From JBEKYD01 sp049511335 (GTDB lineage Bacteria > Acidobacteriota > Terriglobia > Bryobacterales > Bryobacteraceae): a stretch of DNA of 64,000 nt. The stretch covers positions 1 through 64,000 of the forward strand of contig JBEKYD010000002.1 of NCBI GenBank assembly GCA_049511335.1. Reading direction: 5' to 3'. Numbering within the stretch: the stretch's first letter is position 1; every line of letters begins with the position of its first letter. Shown one piece after another: positions 18,864 to 28,757 of this stretch. The position numbers were made by a program, and so were the translations under genes. Below the pieces are notes generated by a model. It made no database searches, was not told where the DNA came from, and saw only the letters and a list, made by a program, of their open reading frames with translations.

Positions 18864-20810
18864 TCAGCTCTCGTGCACGTCTTCCAGGTACGTGTAACCG
18901 TGCAGGCCCTCTTCGTAATAGTGAAGCAGCGCGCCTGATTCCTCATAACTAAGGCGGCCTTCCCTGAGCGCCGCTTCCACGTCGCGGCGCAGTTTGGTGA
19001 CAAGCTGATCGCTCGAAAACTGCACGTAGTTGAGCACTTCGCGAACCGTATCGCCCTTGATGACCGAGTCCAGAATGATTTCACCGGTCGGCCCGAGACG
19101 TACGTGAACTGCGTTGGTGTCGCCGAACAGGTTGTGCAGATCGCCCAGAATCTCCTGGTAGGCGCCCAGCAGAAACGCGCCCAGGTAGTAGTCGCCGCCG
19201 TCGAAGGGATGGAGCAAGAGCGTGCGCTTCACGTCCCGGCGGTCGATGAAGGCGTCCACCTTGCCGTCGGAATCGCAGGTGATGTCGCCCAGCACGGCCG
19301 GCCGCGAGGGCTGCTCCTCCAACCGGTGGATCGGCATGATGGGGAATAGCTGCTTGATGGCCCAACTATCCGGCATGCTCTGGAAAAGCGAGAAATTGCA
19401 GAAGTAGGTATCGGAAAGCATGGCGTCGATGCCCTCCAGCTCTTCGGGATAATAGTCGAGCTCTCGCGCCTGCTTTTGAATCTTGCGGGTGATGGCCCAG
19501 TAGAGGTTTTCGGCCACGCAGCGCTGCTCCAGCGATAGGTAGCCCAGGCTGAACAGGTTCAGGGCCTGGTCGAGGGCCTGCTGCGTGTCGTGATAGCTTT
19601 CGAGCAGGTTTTTGGCGGTGAGACTGCGATAGGTCTCCTGCAGATCGATGAGAGGCTGCTCGGCATCCGGGGGCGGCTCGGGCGGAACATCCGCTTCGCC
19701 CATGCCCGACACGCCCAGAACGTTGAAGACCAGAGTGCTGTGATAGGCAGCTATGGCGCGGCCGCTTTCGGTCACGATGGTGGGGTGCGCCACGCCGACC
19801 TCGTCGCACACGTTCTGCACGTGGTAGATCACGTCGTTGGCGTACTCCTGGAGGGTGTAGTTGACGCTCGATTCGAAATCCGTCTGCGAGCCGTCGTAAT
19901 CCACGCCCAAGCCGCCGCCCACGTCGAGAAACTGCAGCCCCGCGCCGGCCCGCGCCAGATCCACGTAAACGCGCACGGCCTCGTTCACCGCGCCCTTGAT
20001 CTGGCGGATATTGGTGATCTGGCTGCCCAGGTGGAAGTGGAGCAGGTTCAGGCAATCCGCCATGCCCAGATCTTTCAGCTCCTGCAGCGCGCGCATGGCC
20101 TCACTGGCCGACAGACCGAACTTGGAGCGATACCCGCCGGAAGATTTCCAGCGGCCGGATCCGCGGCTGGCCAGCTTCACGCGCACACCGATTCGCGGCC
20201 GGACGCCGACCTTCCGGCTGTATTTCAAAATCAGGTGCAGTTCGGTGTATTTTTCGACCACCGGAACGATGTGGCGCCCGATCTTCTGCGCCAGCATCGC
20301 CATTTCAATGTACTCGTCGTCTTTAAAGCCGTTGCAGATGATCGGCGTATCGTTGTCGGCCAGCGCCATCACGGCGATCAGCTCGGGCTTCGAGCCGGCC
20401 TCCAGCCCGAACTTGTACGGTTTGCCGAATTCCAACACCTCTTCCACCACCTGCCGCTGCTGGTTCACCTTGATCGGGTAGACGCAGCAATATTGGCCTT
20501 GATAACGATGCTCGCCAATGGCCGTCTGAAACGCCGCGTGGAGCTCGCCCAAACGGTGATTCAAAATGTCGGCAAAGCGAATCAAAATCGGCAGGTTGAT
20601 GCCGCGAAGCACCAGCGTGTCCACCAGTTGCTTCAGATCGATGGACCGCGCCGGGTCTTTCTCCGGGTGGACCAGCACGTGCCCGTTGCCGCCCACCGAA
20701 AAATATCCCTTGCCCCAACTGGGAACGTCGTAAAAATCGCTGGCGGATTCGGGGGTCCAGCGTTCTGTAGGCTCAACCACCAGGGATCCCTTGCGTCCAT
20801 TTCTTTCCAA
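18864..20810 (-). CDS. speA: Biosynthetic arginine decarboxylase
   Basis: A 648-residue PLP enzyme of the alanine-racemase-fold decarboxylases. The PLP lysine is in YPIKVNQ (Lys 114), and FLDVGGGLGVDYDGS and YANDVIYHVQNVCDE match SpeA closely. It converts arginine to agmatine, the first step of putrescine and spermidine synthesis. Length is normal for bacterial SpeA (about 630-660). The TTG start at 20810 has AAGGAG about ten bases upstream. No speB (agmatinase) is visible in the window. Confidence 0.92.
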   Translation of the reverse strand: MERNGRKGSLVVEPTERWTPESASDFYDVPSWGKGYFSVGGNGHVLVHPEKDPARSIDLKQLVDTLVLRGINLPILIRFADILNHRLGELHAAFQTAIGEHRYQGQYCCVYPIKVNQQRQVVEEVLEFGKPYKFGLEAGSKPELIAVMALADNDTPIICNGFKDDEYIEMAMLAQKIGRHIVPVVEKYTELHLILKYSRKVGVRPRIGVRVKLASRGSGRWKSSGGYRSKFGLSASEAMRALQELKDLGMADCLNLLHFHLGSQITNIRQIKGAVNEAVRVYVDLARAGAGLQFLDVGGGLGVDYDGSQTDFESSVNYTLQEYANDVIYHVQNVCDEVGVAHPTIVTESGRAIAAYHSTLVFNVLGVSGMGEADVPPEPPPDAEQPLIDLQETYRSLTAKNLLESYHDTQQALDQALNLFSLGYLSLEQRCVAENLYWAITRKIQKQARELDYYPEELEGIDAMLSDTYFCNFSLFQSMPDSWAIKQLFPIMPIHRLEEQPSRPAVLGDITCDSDGKVDAFIDRRDVKRTLLLHPFDGGDYYLGAFLLGAYQEILGDLHNLFGDTNAVHVRLGPTGEIILDSVIKGDTVREVLNYVQFSSDQLVTKLRRDVEAALREGRLSYEESGALLHYYEEGLHGYTYLEDVHES

Positions 20811-21003
20811 CTTGCGCGTTTCTCCTTAATCCCTCAGTGTCCTTCGAAAGCGGCGGACATGGCAAGGAGAAATTCGTGACCGCCGGGTGACCGGGCGGCT
20901 GTGGCAAGTCGGCGGACTGCGCGCGGATTGGTGGGCGCGCGCTGGGGCCGGGCACAGCCTGAACCGAGCGATTATTCCCGTGAAACCTCGGTCGAGGGTG
21001 AGT

Positions 21004-21017
21004 TTGACTTATTTAAG
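21004..21017. promoter_or_regulatory. Small palindrome upstream of vapB
   Basis: GACTTATTTAAGTC, inside the TTGACTT context 23 bases before the antitoxin ATG, is a five- to six-base inverted repeat. It lies where a VapB/VapC complex would bind to repress its own operon. This role is inferred from position only. Confidence 0.3.
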
Positions 21018-21039
21018 TCACTATGCGAAAATAACAGCC

Positions 21040-21297
21040 ATGAAGCCGAGCGTAGAAACCGTCCGAACCAGCCTGGATGTCCCCAGGAACCTGCATCGCC
21101 AAGTCCACGAGGCGGCCGCCCGCAAGGGATGCTCAGCTCGCCAGCTCATTCTTGCGGCGATCGAAACCGCCGTGCGAGAGGCTCCGGTCAAGCCTGGAAA
21201 GCGCCTGGATTTGAGGAATCGTCCGCTGTTGCCTCGCACGGGCAAGCCGATCAACCTTTCGAATGACCAGATCTATGACCTCATCCAGTTTCCCTGA
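21040..21297 (+). CDS. vapB: VapB-type antitoxin
   Basis: A small protein of 85 residues starting MKPSVETVRTSLDVPRNLHRQVHEAAARKGCSARQLILAAIETAV. The first part has the ribbon-helix-helix/CopG pattern for DNA binding, and the C-terminal tail (LDLRNRPLLPRTGKPINLSNDQIYDLI) is typical of toxin-wrapping segments in VapB antitoxins. It overlaps the following PIN toxin gene by 35 bases, the normal operon form. The frame is open upstream to 20887, but the ATG at 21040 fits the family. Confidence 0.75.
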   Translation: MKPSVETVRTSLDVPRNLHRQVHEAAARKGCSARQLILAAIETAVREAPVKPGKRLDLRNRPLLPRTGKPINLSNDQIYDLIQFP

Positions 21298-21697
21298 TGT
21301 CAACGTGTGGTTGGCCCTGGCCTCGGCGGAGCACACGCATCGGGAAGCTGCCCTCAATTGGTGGGAGGCGTGGAGCGAGCCCATTCTTTTCTGCCGGATC
21401 ACCCAAATGGGCCTGCTGCGGCTGCTCACAACCTCCGGAGCGATGAATGGCAAACCCTTGCAAATGAGACAGGCCTGGAGGGTTTACGACGAATTCCTGG
21501 GCGACGAACGGGTAGTCTTCGCGCCGGAATCGGCCGGAGTCGAAGCTCGCTTCCGTATCGGTGCCAAGGGGACGACCGCTTCTCCCAAACTCTGGACCGA
21601 CGCTTACCTGCTCGCCTTTGCCGCCGAGGCCGATTCGGAGATCGTCACGTTCGACGAAGCGCTGGCGGCACGGGCAGGCGTTGCCCCTTTGCGATAG
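21263..21697 (+). CDS. vapC: VapC-type PIN ribonuclease toxin
   Basis: A PIN-domain protein of 144 residues. Acidic metal-binding residues lie in FPDVNVWLALA, in the LWTDAYLLAFA helix and in IVTFDEAL near the end. PIN toxins cut RNA, often tRNA or rRNA, when freed from the antitoxin. The start at 21263 overlaps the antitoxin; ATG 21275, four codons later, is an equally good start. It is the only toxin-antitoxin pair in the window that looks complete. Confidence 0.82.
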   Translation: MTRSMTSSSFPDVNVWLALASAEHTHREAALNWWEAWSEPILFCRITQMGLLRLLTTSGAMNGKPLQMRQAWRVYDEFLGDERVVFAPESAGVEARFRIGAKGTTASPKLWTDAYLLAFAAEADSEIVTFDEALAARAGVAPLR

Positions 21698-21773
21698 CCG
21701 CCTTCGCCGGTCCCTCGTTCACGCCTTATTCCGTTCCGTTTAGCCACTCCCCCGCGCCATTCCCTGCGTAATC

Positions 21774-21802
21774 TTGACTAAGAAGTACAGATTCGCTAAT
21801 CT
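21774..21802 (+). promoter_or_regulatory. Sigma70-type promoter of the suf operon
   Basis: TTGACT (21774-21779) and TAATCT (21797-21802) are separated by 17 bases and lie just upstream of the GTG of sufB, with the ribosome site TAGGAG between. No IscR/SufR-like palindrome is evident in the immediate area. Confidence 0.6.
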
Positions 21803-21822
21803 AGTGATGGGTAGGAGTTTAC

Positions 21823-23271
21823 GTGAGCGATTCGACCAACACGATTGAAACCTTTGCGAGGCAGGAATACAAATGGGGGTTCGTGAGCCCCATCGAAGCG
21901 GATTCCATTCCGCGCGGGTTGAACGAGGATGTCGTCCGGCTGATTTCGTTCAAGAAGCAGGAACCCGAGTGGCTGCTCGAATGGCGGCTGAAAGCTTACC
22001 GGCACTGGCTGACCATGACCGAGCCCACCTGGGCCAACATTCACTACCCCAAAATCGACTACCAGGACATTATTTATTACGCTGCGCCCAAGTCCAAGAC
22101 GGATGGGCCCAAGTCGCTCGACGAAGTTGACCCGGAATTGCTGCGGACTTACGAGAAGCTGGGCATTCCCCTGGCGGAGCGCGCCGCCTTGGCCGGCGTG
22201 GCCGTGGACGCAGTGTTCGATTCGGTTTCCGTGGCCACCACCTTCAAAGCCAAATTGAAGGACATGGGCGTGCTGTTCTGCTCGTTCTCCGAGGCCGTCC
22301 ACGAATATCCCGAACTGGTGCAGAAATACCTGGGCTCGGTAGTCCCCACGTCGGATAATTTCTTCGCCGCGCTCAATTCGGCGGTGTTTTCCGACGGCTC
22401 CTTCTGTTACGTGCCCAAGGGCGTTCGCTGCCCGATCGAGCTCTCGACGTACTTCCGCATCAACGCTAAGGACACCGGCCAATTCGAGCGCACCTTGATC
22501 GTGGCAGATGAAGGCGCTTACGTGAGCTATCTGGAAGGCTGCACCGCGCCCATGCGCGACACCAACCAGTTGCACGCGGCCGTGGTCGAGCTGGTGGCGC
22601 TCGATAATGCCCAGATCAAGTATTCCACCGTGCAGAACTGGTATCCCGGCGACAAACAGGGCAAAGGCGGCATCTATAACTTCGTGACCAAGCGCGGGGC
22701 CTGCCGGGGAGTGAATTCGAAAATCTCCTGGACGCAGGTCGAGACCGGTTCGGCCATCACCTGGAAGTACCCGAGCTGCCTCTTGATTGGCGACCGTTCG
22801 GTGGGCGAATTCTACTCGGTGGCGCTGGCCAACAATTACCAGCAGGCCGATACCGGCACCAAAATGATCCACATCGGGAAGAACACCACTTCCACGATTG
22901 TTTCGAAGGGCATTTCGGCCGGCCACGGGCAGAACACCTATCGCGGCGGCGTCAAGATTCTGAAGAACGCCACCGGCGCGCGCAATTACTCGCAGTGCGA
23001 TTCGCTGCTGCTGGGCGACAAATGCGGCGCGCACACGTTCCCTTACCTGGAAGTGAAGAACACTTCGTCTCAGGTGGAACATGAAGCGTCCACGTCGAAG
23101 ATCGGCGAGGACCAGATTTTCTACTGCCGGCAGCGCGGCATCTCCACCGAAGACGCGGTGTCGATGATCGTGCACGGTTTCTGCAAGGAAGTTTTTCGCG
23201 AGCTGCCCATGGAATTCGCCGTCGAAGCCCAGAAGCTGCTGGGTGTAAGCCTGGAAGGCAGCGTGGGGTAA
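21823..23271 (+). CDS. sufB: Fe-S cluster assembly protein SufB
   Basis: A 482-residue SufB, the scaffold subunit of the SufBC2D complex on which new Fe-S clusters form. It reads EYKWGFVSPIEADSIPRGLNEDVVRLIS at the start and holds YLEGCTAPMRDTNQLHAAVVELVALDNAQIKYSTVQNW, with the long beta-helix typical of the family, and ENTSSQVEHEAST-like (KNTSSQVEHEASTSKIGEDQ) near the end. GTG start with TAGGAG six bases before. It opens an operon that continues with sufC, D, S, U, a SufT-like gene and an Rrf2 regulator; a 115-base gap with two hairpins separates it from sufC. Confidence 0.95.
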   Translation: MSDSTNTIETFARQEYKWGFVSPIEADSIPRGLNEDVVRLISFKKQEPEWLLEWRLKAYRHWLTMTEPTWANIHYPKIDYQDIIYYAAPKSKTDGPKSLDEVDPELLRTYEKLGIPLAERAALAGVAVDAVFDSVSVATTFKAKLKDMGVLFCSFSEAVHEYPELVQKYLGSVVPTSDNFFAALNSAVFSDGSFCYVPKGVRCPIELSTYFRINAKDTGQFERTLIVADEGAYVSYLEGCTAPMRDTNQLHAAVVELVALDNAQIKYSTVQNWYPGDKQGKGGIYNFVTKRGACRGVNSKISWTQVETGSAITWKYPSCLLIGDRSVGEFYSVALANNYQQADTGTKMIHIGKNTTSTIVSKGISAGHGQNTYRGGVKILKNATGARNYSQCDSLLLGDKCGAHTFPYLEVKNTSSQVEHEASTSKIGEDQIFYCRQRGISTEDAVSMIVHGFCKEVFRELPMEFAVEAQKLLGVSLEGSVG

Positions 23272-23289
23272 ATGAGCGGATTCCGTGGC

Positions 23290-23331
23290 GCACGCACTCT
23301 TGCGTGCCGTGTCGAGACTCTTCTCGACACG
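23290..23331. repeat. Two tandem ACTCTT-loop hairpins between sufB and sufC
   Basis: GCACGCA-CTCT-TGCGTGC (23290-23307) is followed directly by CGTGTCGAG-ACTCTT-CTCGACACG (23308-23331). The stems differ, but both centres contain ACTCTT. They sit inside the operon, where they could slow RNA decay, allow processing or cause partial termination, giving more SufB than SufC. Confidence 0.55.
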
Positions 23332-23386
23332 TCTTCGAACGGAAATCAGGCGTGGCTCAATTGGTTTTTTACAGCTTTGAGGACAA

Positions 23387-24163
23387 ATGGCATTACTCGA
23401 AATTAAGAATCTACACGCCACCGTCGGCGATCGTGAAATTTTGAAGGGCATCGATCTCACTATCCATGCCGGTGAAGTGCACGCCATCATGGGGCCGAAC
23501 GGCTCGGGGAAAAGCACGCTGGCCCAGGTGCTGGCGGGCCGGGACCTTTATCGGGTTACCGAGGGCGAAATCGTTTATGACGGGCAGAATCTGCTCGATC
23601 TCTCTCCGGAGGATCGCGCCCGGGCCGGCATCTTCCTGGCGTTTCAGTACCCGGTGGAGATCCCCGGCGTCAGCAACATGTACTTCCTGAAAGCCGCCCT
23701 GAATACGGTGCGCAAGACCCGCGGCCTTGAGGAGCTCGATGCCATGGATTTCCTGAGCCTGGTTAAGGAAAAGCTCAAGATCATGGATGTCGACCAGACG
23801 CTGCTGAACCGCCCGGTGAACACCGGTTTTTCGGGCGGAGAGAAAAAGCGCAACGAGATTTTCCAGATGGCAGTGCTGGAGCCCCGGCTGGCGGTGCTCG
23901 ACGAAACCGATTCCGGTCTGGATATCGACGCGCTCCGCGTGGTGGCCGGCGGCGTCAACGCGCTGCGCAGCCCGGAGCGATCCATGATCGTGGTCACTCA
24001 TTACCAGCGCCTGTTGAACTACATCGTGCCGGATTTCGTGCATGTGTTGTCTGAGGGCCGAATTGTAAAATCCGGCGGCAAGGAACTGGCTCTCGAATTG
24101 GAAGAGAAGGGCTACGCCGGGCTGGGCATCGAAGATACCGACGAAGAGGTCGCGCGGGTATGA
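23387..24163 (+). CDS. sufC: Fe-S cluster assembly ATPase SufC
   Basis: A 258-residue ABC-type ATPase. Walker A is GPNGSGKST (36-44), the signature FSGGEKKRNEI, and Walker B LAVLDETDSGLDID. SufC powers conformational change of the SufBC2D scaffold. No membrane partner is involved. Its stop overlaps the sufD start by four bases. Confidence 0.95.
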   Translation: MALLEIKNLHATVGDREILKGIDLTIHAGEVHAIMGPNGSGKSTLAQVLAGRDLYRVTEGEIVYDGQNLLDLSPEDRARAGIFLAFQYPVEIPGVSNMYFLKAALNTVRKTRGLEELDAMDFLSLVKEKLKIMDVDQTLLNRPVNTGFSGGEKKRNEIFQMAVLEPRLAVLDETDSGLDIDALRVVAGGVNALRSPERSMIVVTHYQRLLNYIVPDFVHVLSEGRIVKSGGKELALELEEKGYAGLGIEDTDEEVARV

Positions 24164-25417
24164 CGGTGGTCTCTGAAAAGATCGGCGAGCAGATCGGCAA
24201 CTGGCTGGAGCTGTTTACGGCGCAGCCGCCGGCAGAGCCGTGGCGGCAAGAGCTGCGCGAAGCCGCGTTCGAGCGCTTCTGCGCCCTCGGTTTCCCCACC
24301 ACGCACAACGAAGAGTGGCGCTTCACGAATGTCGCGGAGATCGCCCGCGACAAGTGGTCGCTAGCGCCTCAAGCCGCCGCCGACGTGGATACTCTGGCGC
24401 CTTGGACCGCCGGTGGCATTCGCCTGGTTTTCGTAAACGGCAGGCTCGCCGGGCCCGTTCCCAGCTTGCCCAAAGGGGTGGAAGCCGGCCTTCTTGCCGA
24501 ACCCTCCGAACTGAACCGAATCGTCCCGGAGACCGCCTTTACGGCGCTCAACACCGCCTTTCTCGACCAGGTAGCCTGGGTGAAAGTCGCCCGCGGCATG
24601 GCCGTCGATAGCGCCACGCCGATCCATCTGGTCTATATCGCGGCCGCCGATGAGCCGGCTGGGAAGTTGCCCTATATAGCGCCCCGCATGCTGATCCAAG
24701 CCGGCGCCGACGCTCACGTTACCGTGATCGAGAGCTTCGTCGGCGCGGGCACCTACTTCACCAATGCCGTGACCGAAATCGTGGCTGGCCAAGGCGCCGT
24801 GGTCGATCACTACAAAGTGCAGCGCGAATCGCTGGACGCCTATCATGTGGCCGCCCTCGAGGCCAGGCTTGGCCGCGACGCGAATTTCCGCACTCACTCG
24901 ATTTCGCTCGGCGGCAAGCTGGTGCGCAACGATGCCGGCGCCGTGCTTTCCGAAGGCACCGAAGCTGTCCTCAACGGTTTGTATATCGTCAACGGCTCGC
25001 AACATGTCGACAACCACACCGTGATCGACCACGCCAAGCCGCACGGCACCAGCCACGAGCTTTATAAGGGCATCCTGGACGGCGAGTCCGCCGCCGTCTT
25101 CAACGGCAAGATTATCGTCCGCCAGGACGCGCAGAAGACCGACTCCAAACAGACCAACAAGAATCTGGTGCTGAGCGATAATTCCGTGGTGAATACCAAG
25201 CCCGAATTGCAGATTTGGGCCGACGACGTTCGCTGCACCCATGGCGCCACCATCGGCCAACTCGACGCCGAAGCTCTTTTCTACATGCAGTCGCGCGGCA
25301 TCGGCCGAAGCGAAGCGCGGCGCCTGTTGACCTATGCCTTCGCGCAGGACATCGTCGACCGGATCAAGGTCGAGAGCCTGCGGGACTCGCTCGAAAAACT
25401 CCTCTTCGAGAAATTCC

Positions 25418-25437
<20 letters not shown>
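24160..25437 (+). CDS. sufD: Fe-S cluster assembly protein SufD
   Basis: A 425-residue SufD, paralog of SufB. The middle and end form the parallel beta-helix (HTVIDHAKPHGTSHELYKGILDG, FNGKIIVRQDAQKTDSKQTNKNLVLSD) and the C-terminus has the SRGIGRSEARRLLTYAFA helices. It partners SufB and SufC in the scaffold and is needed for iron entry. It overlaps sufC by four bases and sufS by 20. Confidence 0.93.
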
Positions 25438-26664
<1,227 letters not shown>

Positions 26665-26665
<1 letters not shown>

Positions 26666-27102
26666 TGGTTCACGAACTCTACAAGGAAGTCATCCTCGAC
26701 CACAGCAAGCGCCCGCGCAATCGCCATGCCATGGCGGATGCGGACCGGCAAGCGGAGGGCTTCAATCCGCTCTGCGGCGACAAGTTGAAACTCTACGTGA
26801 AGATGGATGGCGATATCGTCCGCGATGCCAGCTTCGAAGGCTCGGGCTGCGCCATCTCCACCGCCTCTGCCTCCTTGATGACCGAAAGCCTGAAAGGCAA
26901 AACCCGCGCTGAAGCGCTGGCCCTGCTCGACAAATTTCACGATCTGCTCACTACCGACGCCGCCGTCGGCGACGGGTTGGGCAAGTTGGTAGTCTTCTGC
27001 GGCGTGCGCGACTACCCGGCGCGAGTCAAATGCGCCACGCTGGCCTGGCATACTCTTAAATCGGCCTTGAACGGCGCCGGCGATGTGACCACCACCGAAT
27101 GA
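26665..27102 (+). CDS. sufU: Sulfur transfer protein SufU
   Basis: A 145-residue SufU/IscU-like protein. The three cysteines are at about 37 (NPLCGDK), 62 (GSGCAIS) and 123 (RVKCATL), with Asp 39 between; these form the zinc site that accepts persulfide from SufS in Gram-positive-like Suf systems. The 18-20 residue insertion typical of SufU compared with IscU is present. It overlaps sufS and the next gene. Confidence 0.93.
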
Positions 27103-27446
27103 CGCTCGAATCCCAGATTGTCGCGGCGCTGAAACGGGTCTACGACCCGGAAATGCCCGTCAACGTATACGACTTGGGCCTGATTTACGGCATTCAGGCT
27201 GAGGACCAAGGCCGCGTCGCCATTCGCATGACGTTGACCGCGCCCAACTGCCCCGTAGCCGGCTCGCTGCCAGCCGAGGTGGAGCGCGCCGCCCGCGCCG
27301 TGCCCGGTGTGACCGACGTGCGCGTCGAGCTGACCTTCGATCCGCCCTGGTCCAAAAACAATATGTCGGAAGCCGCCAAACTGGCGCTGGGAATTGAGGA
27401 TATTATTCCCGTCGGACGTTTGGGTATGTCGAGGCAGAGACCATGA
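27099..27446 (+). CDS. sufT: SufT-like DUF59/MIP18 family protein
   Basis: A 115-residue DUF59 protein: ALKRVYDPEMPVNVYDLGLIYGI, a conserved acidic stretch, MTLTAPNCPVAGSLP with the conserved Cys (about 49), and VELTFDPPWSKNNMSEAAKLALGI. Family members help mature Fe-S proteins. It is the usual penultimate gene of this operon type. It overlaps the neighbours by four bases on both sides. Confidence 0.85.
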   Translation: MTLESQIVAALKRVYDPEMPVNVYDLGLIYGIQAEDQGRVAIRMTLTAPNCPVAGSLPAEVERAARAVPGVTDVRVELTFDPPWSKNNMSEAAKLALGIEDIIPVGRLGMSRQRP

Positions 27447-27919
27447 AGCTCGGCGCGCATGAAGAATATGGAGTACGCTGCTTGGTACGCCTGGCCTATG
27501 CCGGTTTCGAAGGCCAGGGGCTGACCATCCCCGAAATCAGCCAGGCCGAAGGCGTCTCCCCGGCCTACGCCGCTAAAATTCTTCGGGTGCTGCGCAAGGG
27601 CGGATTTGTCAAAGCAGCGCGCGGTAAGGACGGCGGTTATACGCTGGCCCGGCCCGCCGCCGAAATTCGCCTCGGTCATGTCATGGAAGCTCTGGGCGGG
27701 CGTTTGTTTGAGAGTAATTTCTGTGACAGCCATGCCGGCCAGGCGGCCATCTGTACTCGCTCGGTGGATTGTTCGGTACGTTCGTTGTGGCGCGCCGTGC
27801 AAGTTTCCGTGGATCAGGTGCTGGATAAGATTACTCTGAGCGATCTACTGCAGAATGAGGAGGATATGAACTCCTGGGTCAAGACGATTCCGGGTCCTGT
27901 GGTGATCCAGTTGAACTGA
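27443..27919 (+). CDS. Rrf2-family regulator, probable suf repressor
   Basis: A 158-residue winged-helix protein of the Rrf2 family: KLGAHEEYGVRCLVRLAY, then IPEISQAEGVSPAYAAKILRVLRKGGFVKAARGKDGGYTLARP. Three cysteines in FCDSHAGQAAICTRSVDC are spaced C-X9-C-X5-C and could bind a 2Fe-2S cluster, as in IscR and SufR, where cluster loss changes DNA binding. In most operons this regulator comes first; here it is last and its translation overlaps the SufT-like gene. It probably adjusts the operon to Fe-S demand. Confidence 0.85.
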   Translation: MKLGAHEEYGVRCLVRLAYAGFEGQGLTIPEISQAEGVSPAYAAKILRVLRKGGFVKAARGKDGGYTLARPAAEIRLGHVMEALGGRLFESNFCDSHAGQAAICTRSVDCSVRSLWRAVQVSVDQVLDKITLSDLLQNEEDMNSWVKTIPGPVVIQLN

Positions 27920-27980
27920 GAACACCACCCAGCCGCATGGTAAGCTGGTAGAGTCAAATCCATATTTCGGGGTTCTTTAT

Positions 27981-28757
27981 TTGAATAGGCGCGTACTCAT
28001 ACTGCCTCTTTTTTTGGTCGCCGCCGCGTTTGCCGACTTTCCCGAGCCGGCGCCGGATGCGATTCTTCAGCATTACTCTACGGCACTCGGGAACCAGGCC
28101 CGCACCGGCCAGCGAATGGAAGTGAGCATTTACGCCTCACTGCCCAATCTCCAGAAAGCCGGCCGCCTCCGCGCCTTGCGCCACATATCCAAGGTGGGCC
28201 GAATTACCTATCAGGTTTTGGGATTCGAAGGCGACACCACGGTGAAGCGGGAAGTCATCGCCCGCTACCTGGCCGCGGAAGTGGATGCCGCTCATGCCTC
28301 TCAAAGCGACGATCTCCATCCGCGCCCGCCGCTGGCCGTCACGCCCGACAATTACAGTTTTCAATACAAAGGCCCGGCCGAGCGCGATGGCCGCGACACG
28401 TTCCTGTTTCAGGTAGCGCCAAAACAGCGTTCCTTGGCGGCCCGCACCGGCGATTTCTTCCGCCGCTTGATCGGCCGCGCTCCGGCGCCGGCCGCGCCGG
28501 CCCTGTTCAAAGGGCAGATCTGGATCGATCGCGACACTTCTCTGCCGGTGGAAGAGGCCGGCTCTTTGTCCGGCGTGGGCTCGATCTGGGTCAAGCGCAT
28601 CGACTTCGTTCTCAAATATGAAATTCGCGATGGGCGCTCGGTACCGTTGCGCCTCGAGAGCGTGGCGGATACCCGCCTGGTGGGCCGCGCCGAGCTGACC
28701 ATCGATTACAGCAACGTCACCCTGGATGAAGGCGACTCGGAGCTGGAGCTGCAATGA
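27981..28757 (+). CDS. Predicted secreted protein of unknown function
   Basis: About 258 residues with a clear signal peptide (NRRVLILPLFLVAAAFADF). The mature part has a QHYSTALGNQARTGQRMEVSIYASLP start and an FKGQIWIDRDTSLPVEEAGSLSG segment resembling the lipid-carrier proteins of the LolA/outer-membrane lipoprotein sorting group in acidobacteria. No catalytic motif seen. TTG start; its stop overlaps the hpnJ start by four bases, so the two are likely co-translated. Confidence 0.55.
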   Translation: MNRRVLILPLFLVAAAFADFPEPAPDAILQHYSTALGNQARTGQRMEVSIYASLPNLQKAGRLRALRHISKVGRITYQVLGFEGDTTVKREVIARYLAAEVDAAHASQSDDLHPRPPLAVTPDNYSFQYKGPAERDGRDTFLFQVAPKQRSLAARTGDFFRRLIGRAPAPAAPALFKGQIWIDRDTSLPVEEAGSLSGVGSIWVKRIDFVLKYEIRDGRSVPLRLESVADTRLVGRAELTIDYSNVTLDEGDSELELQ

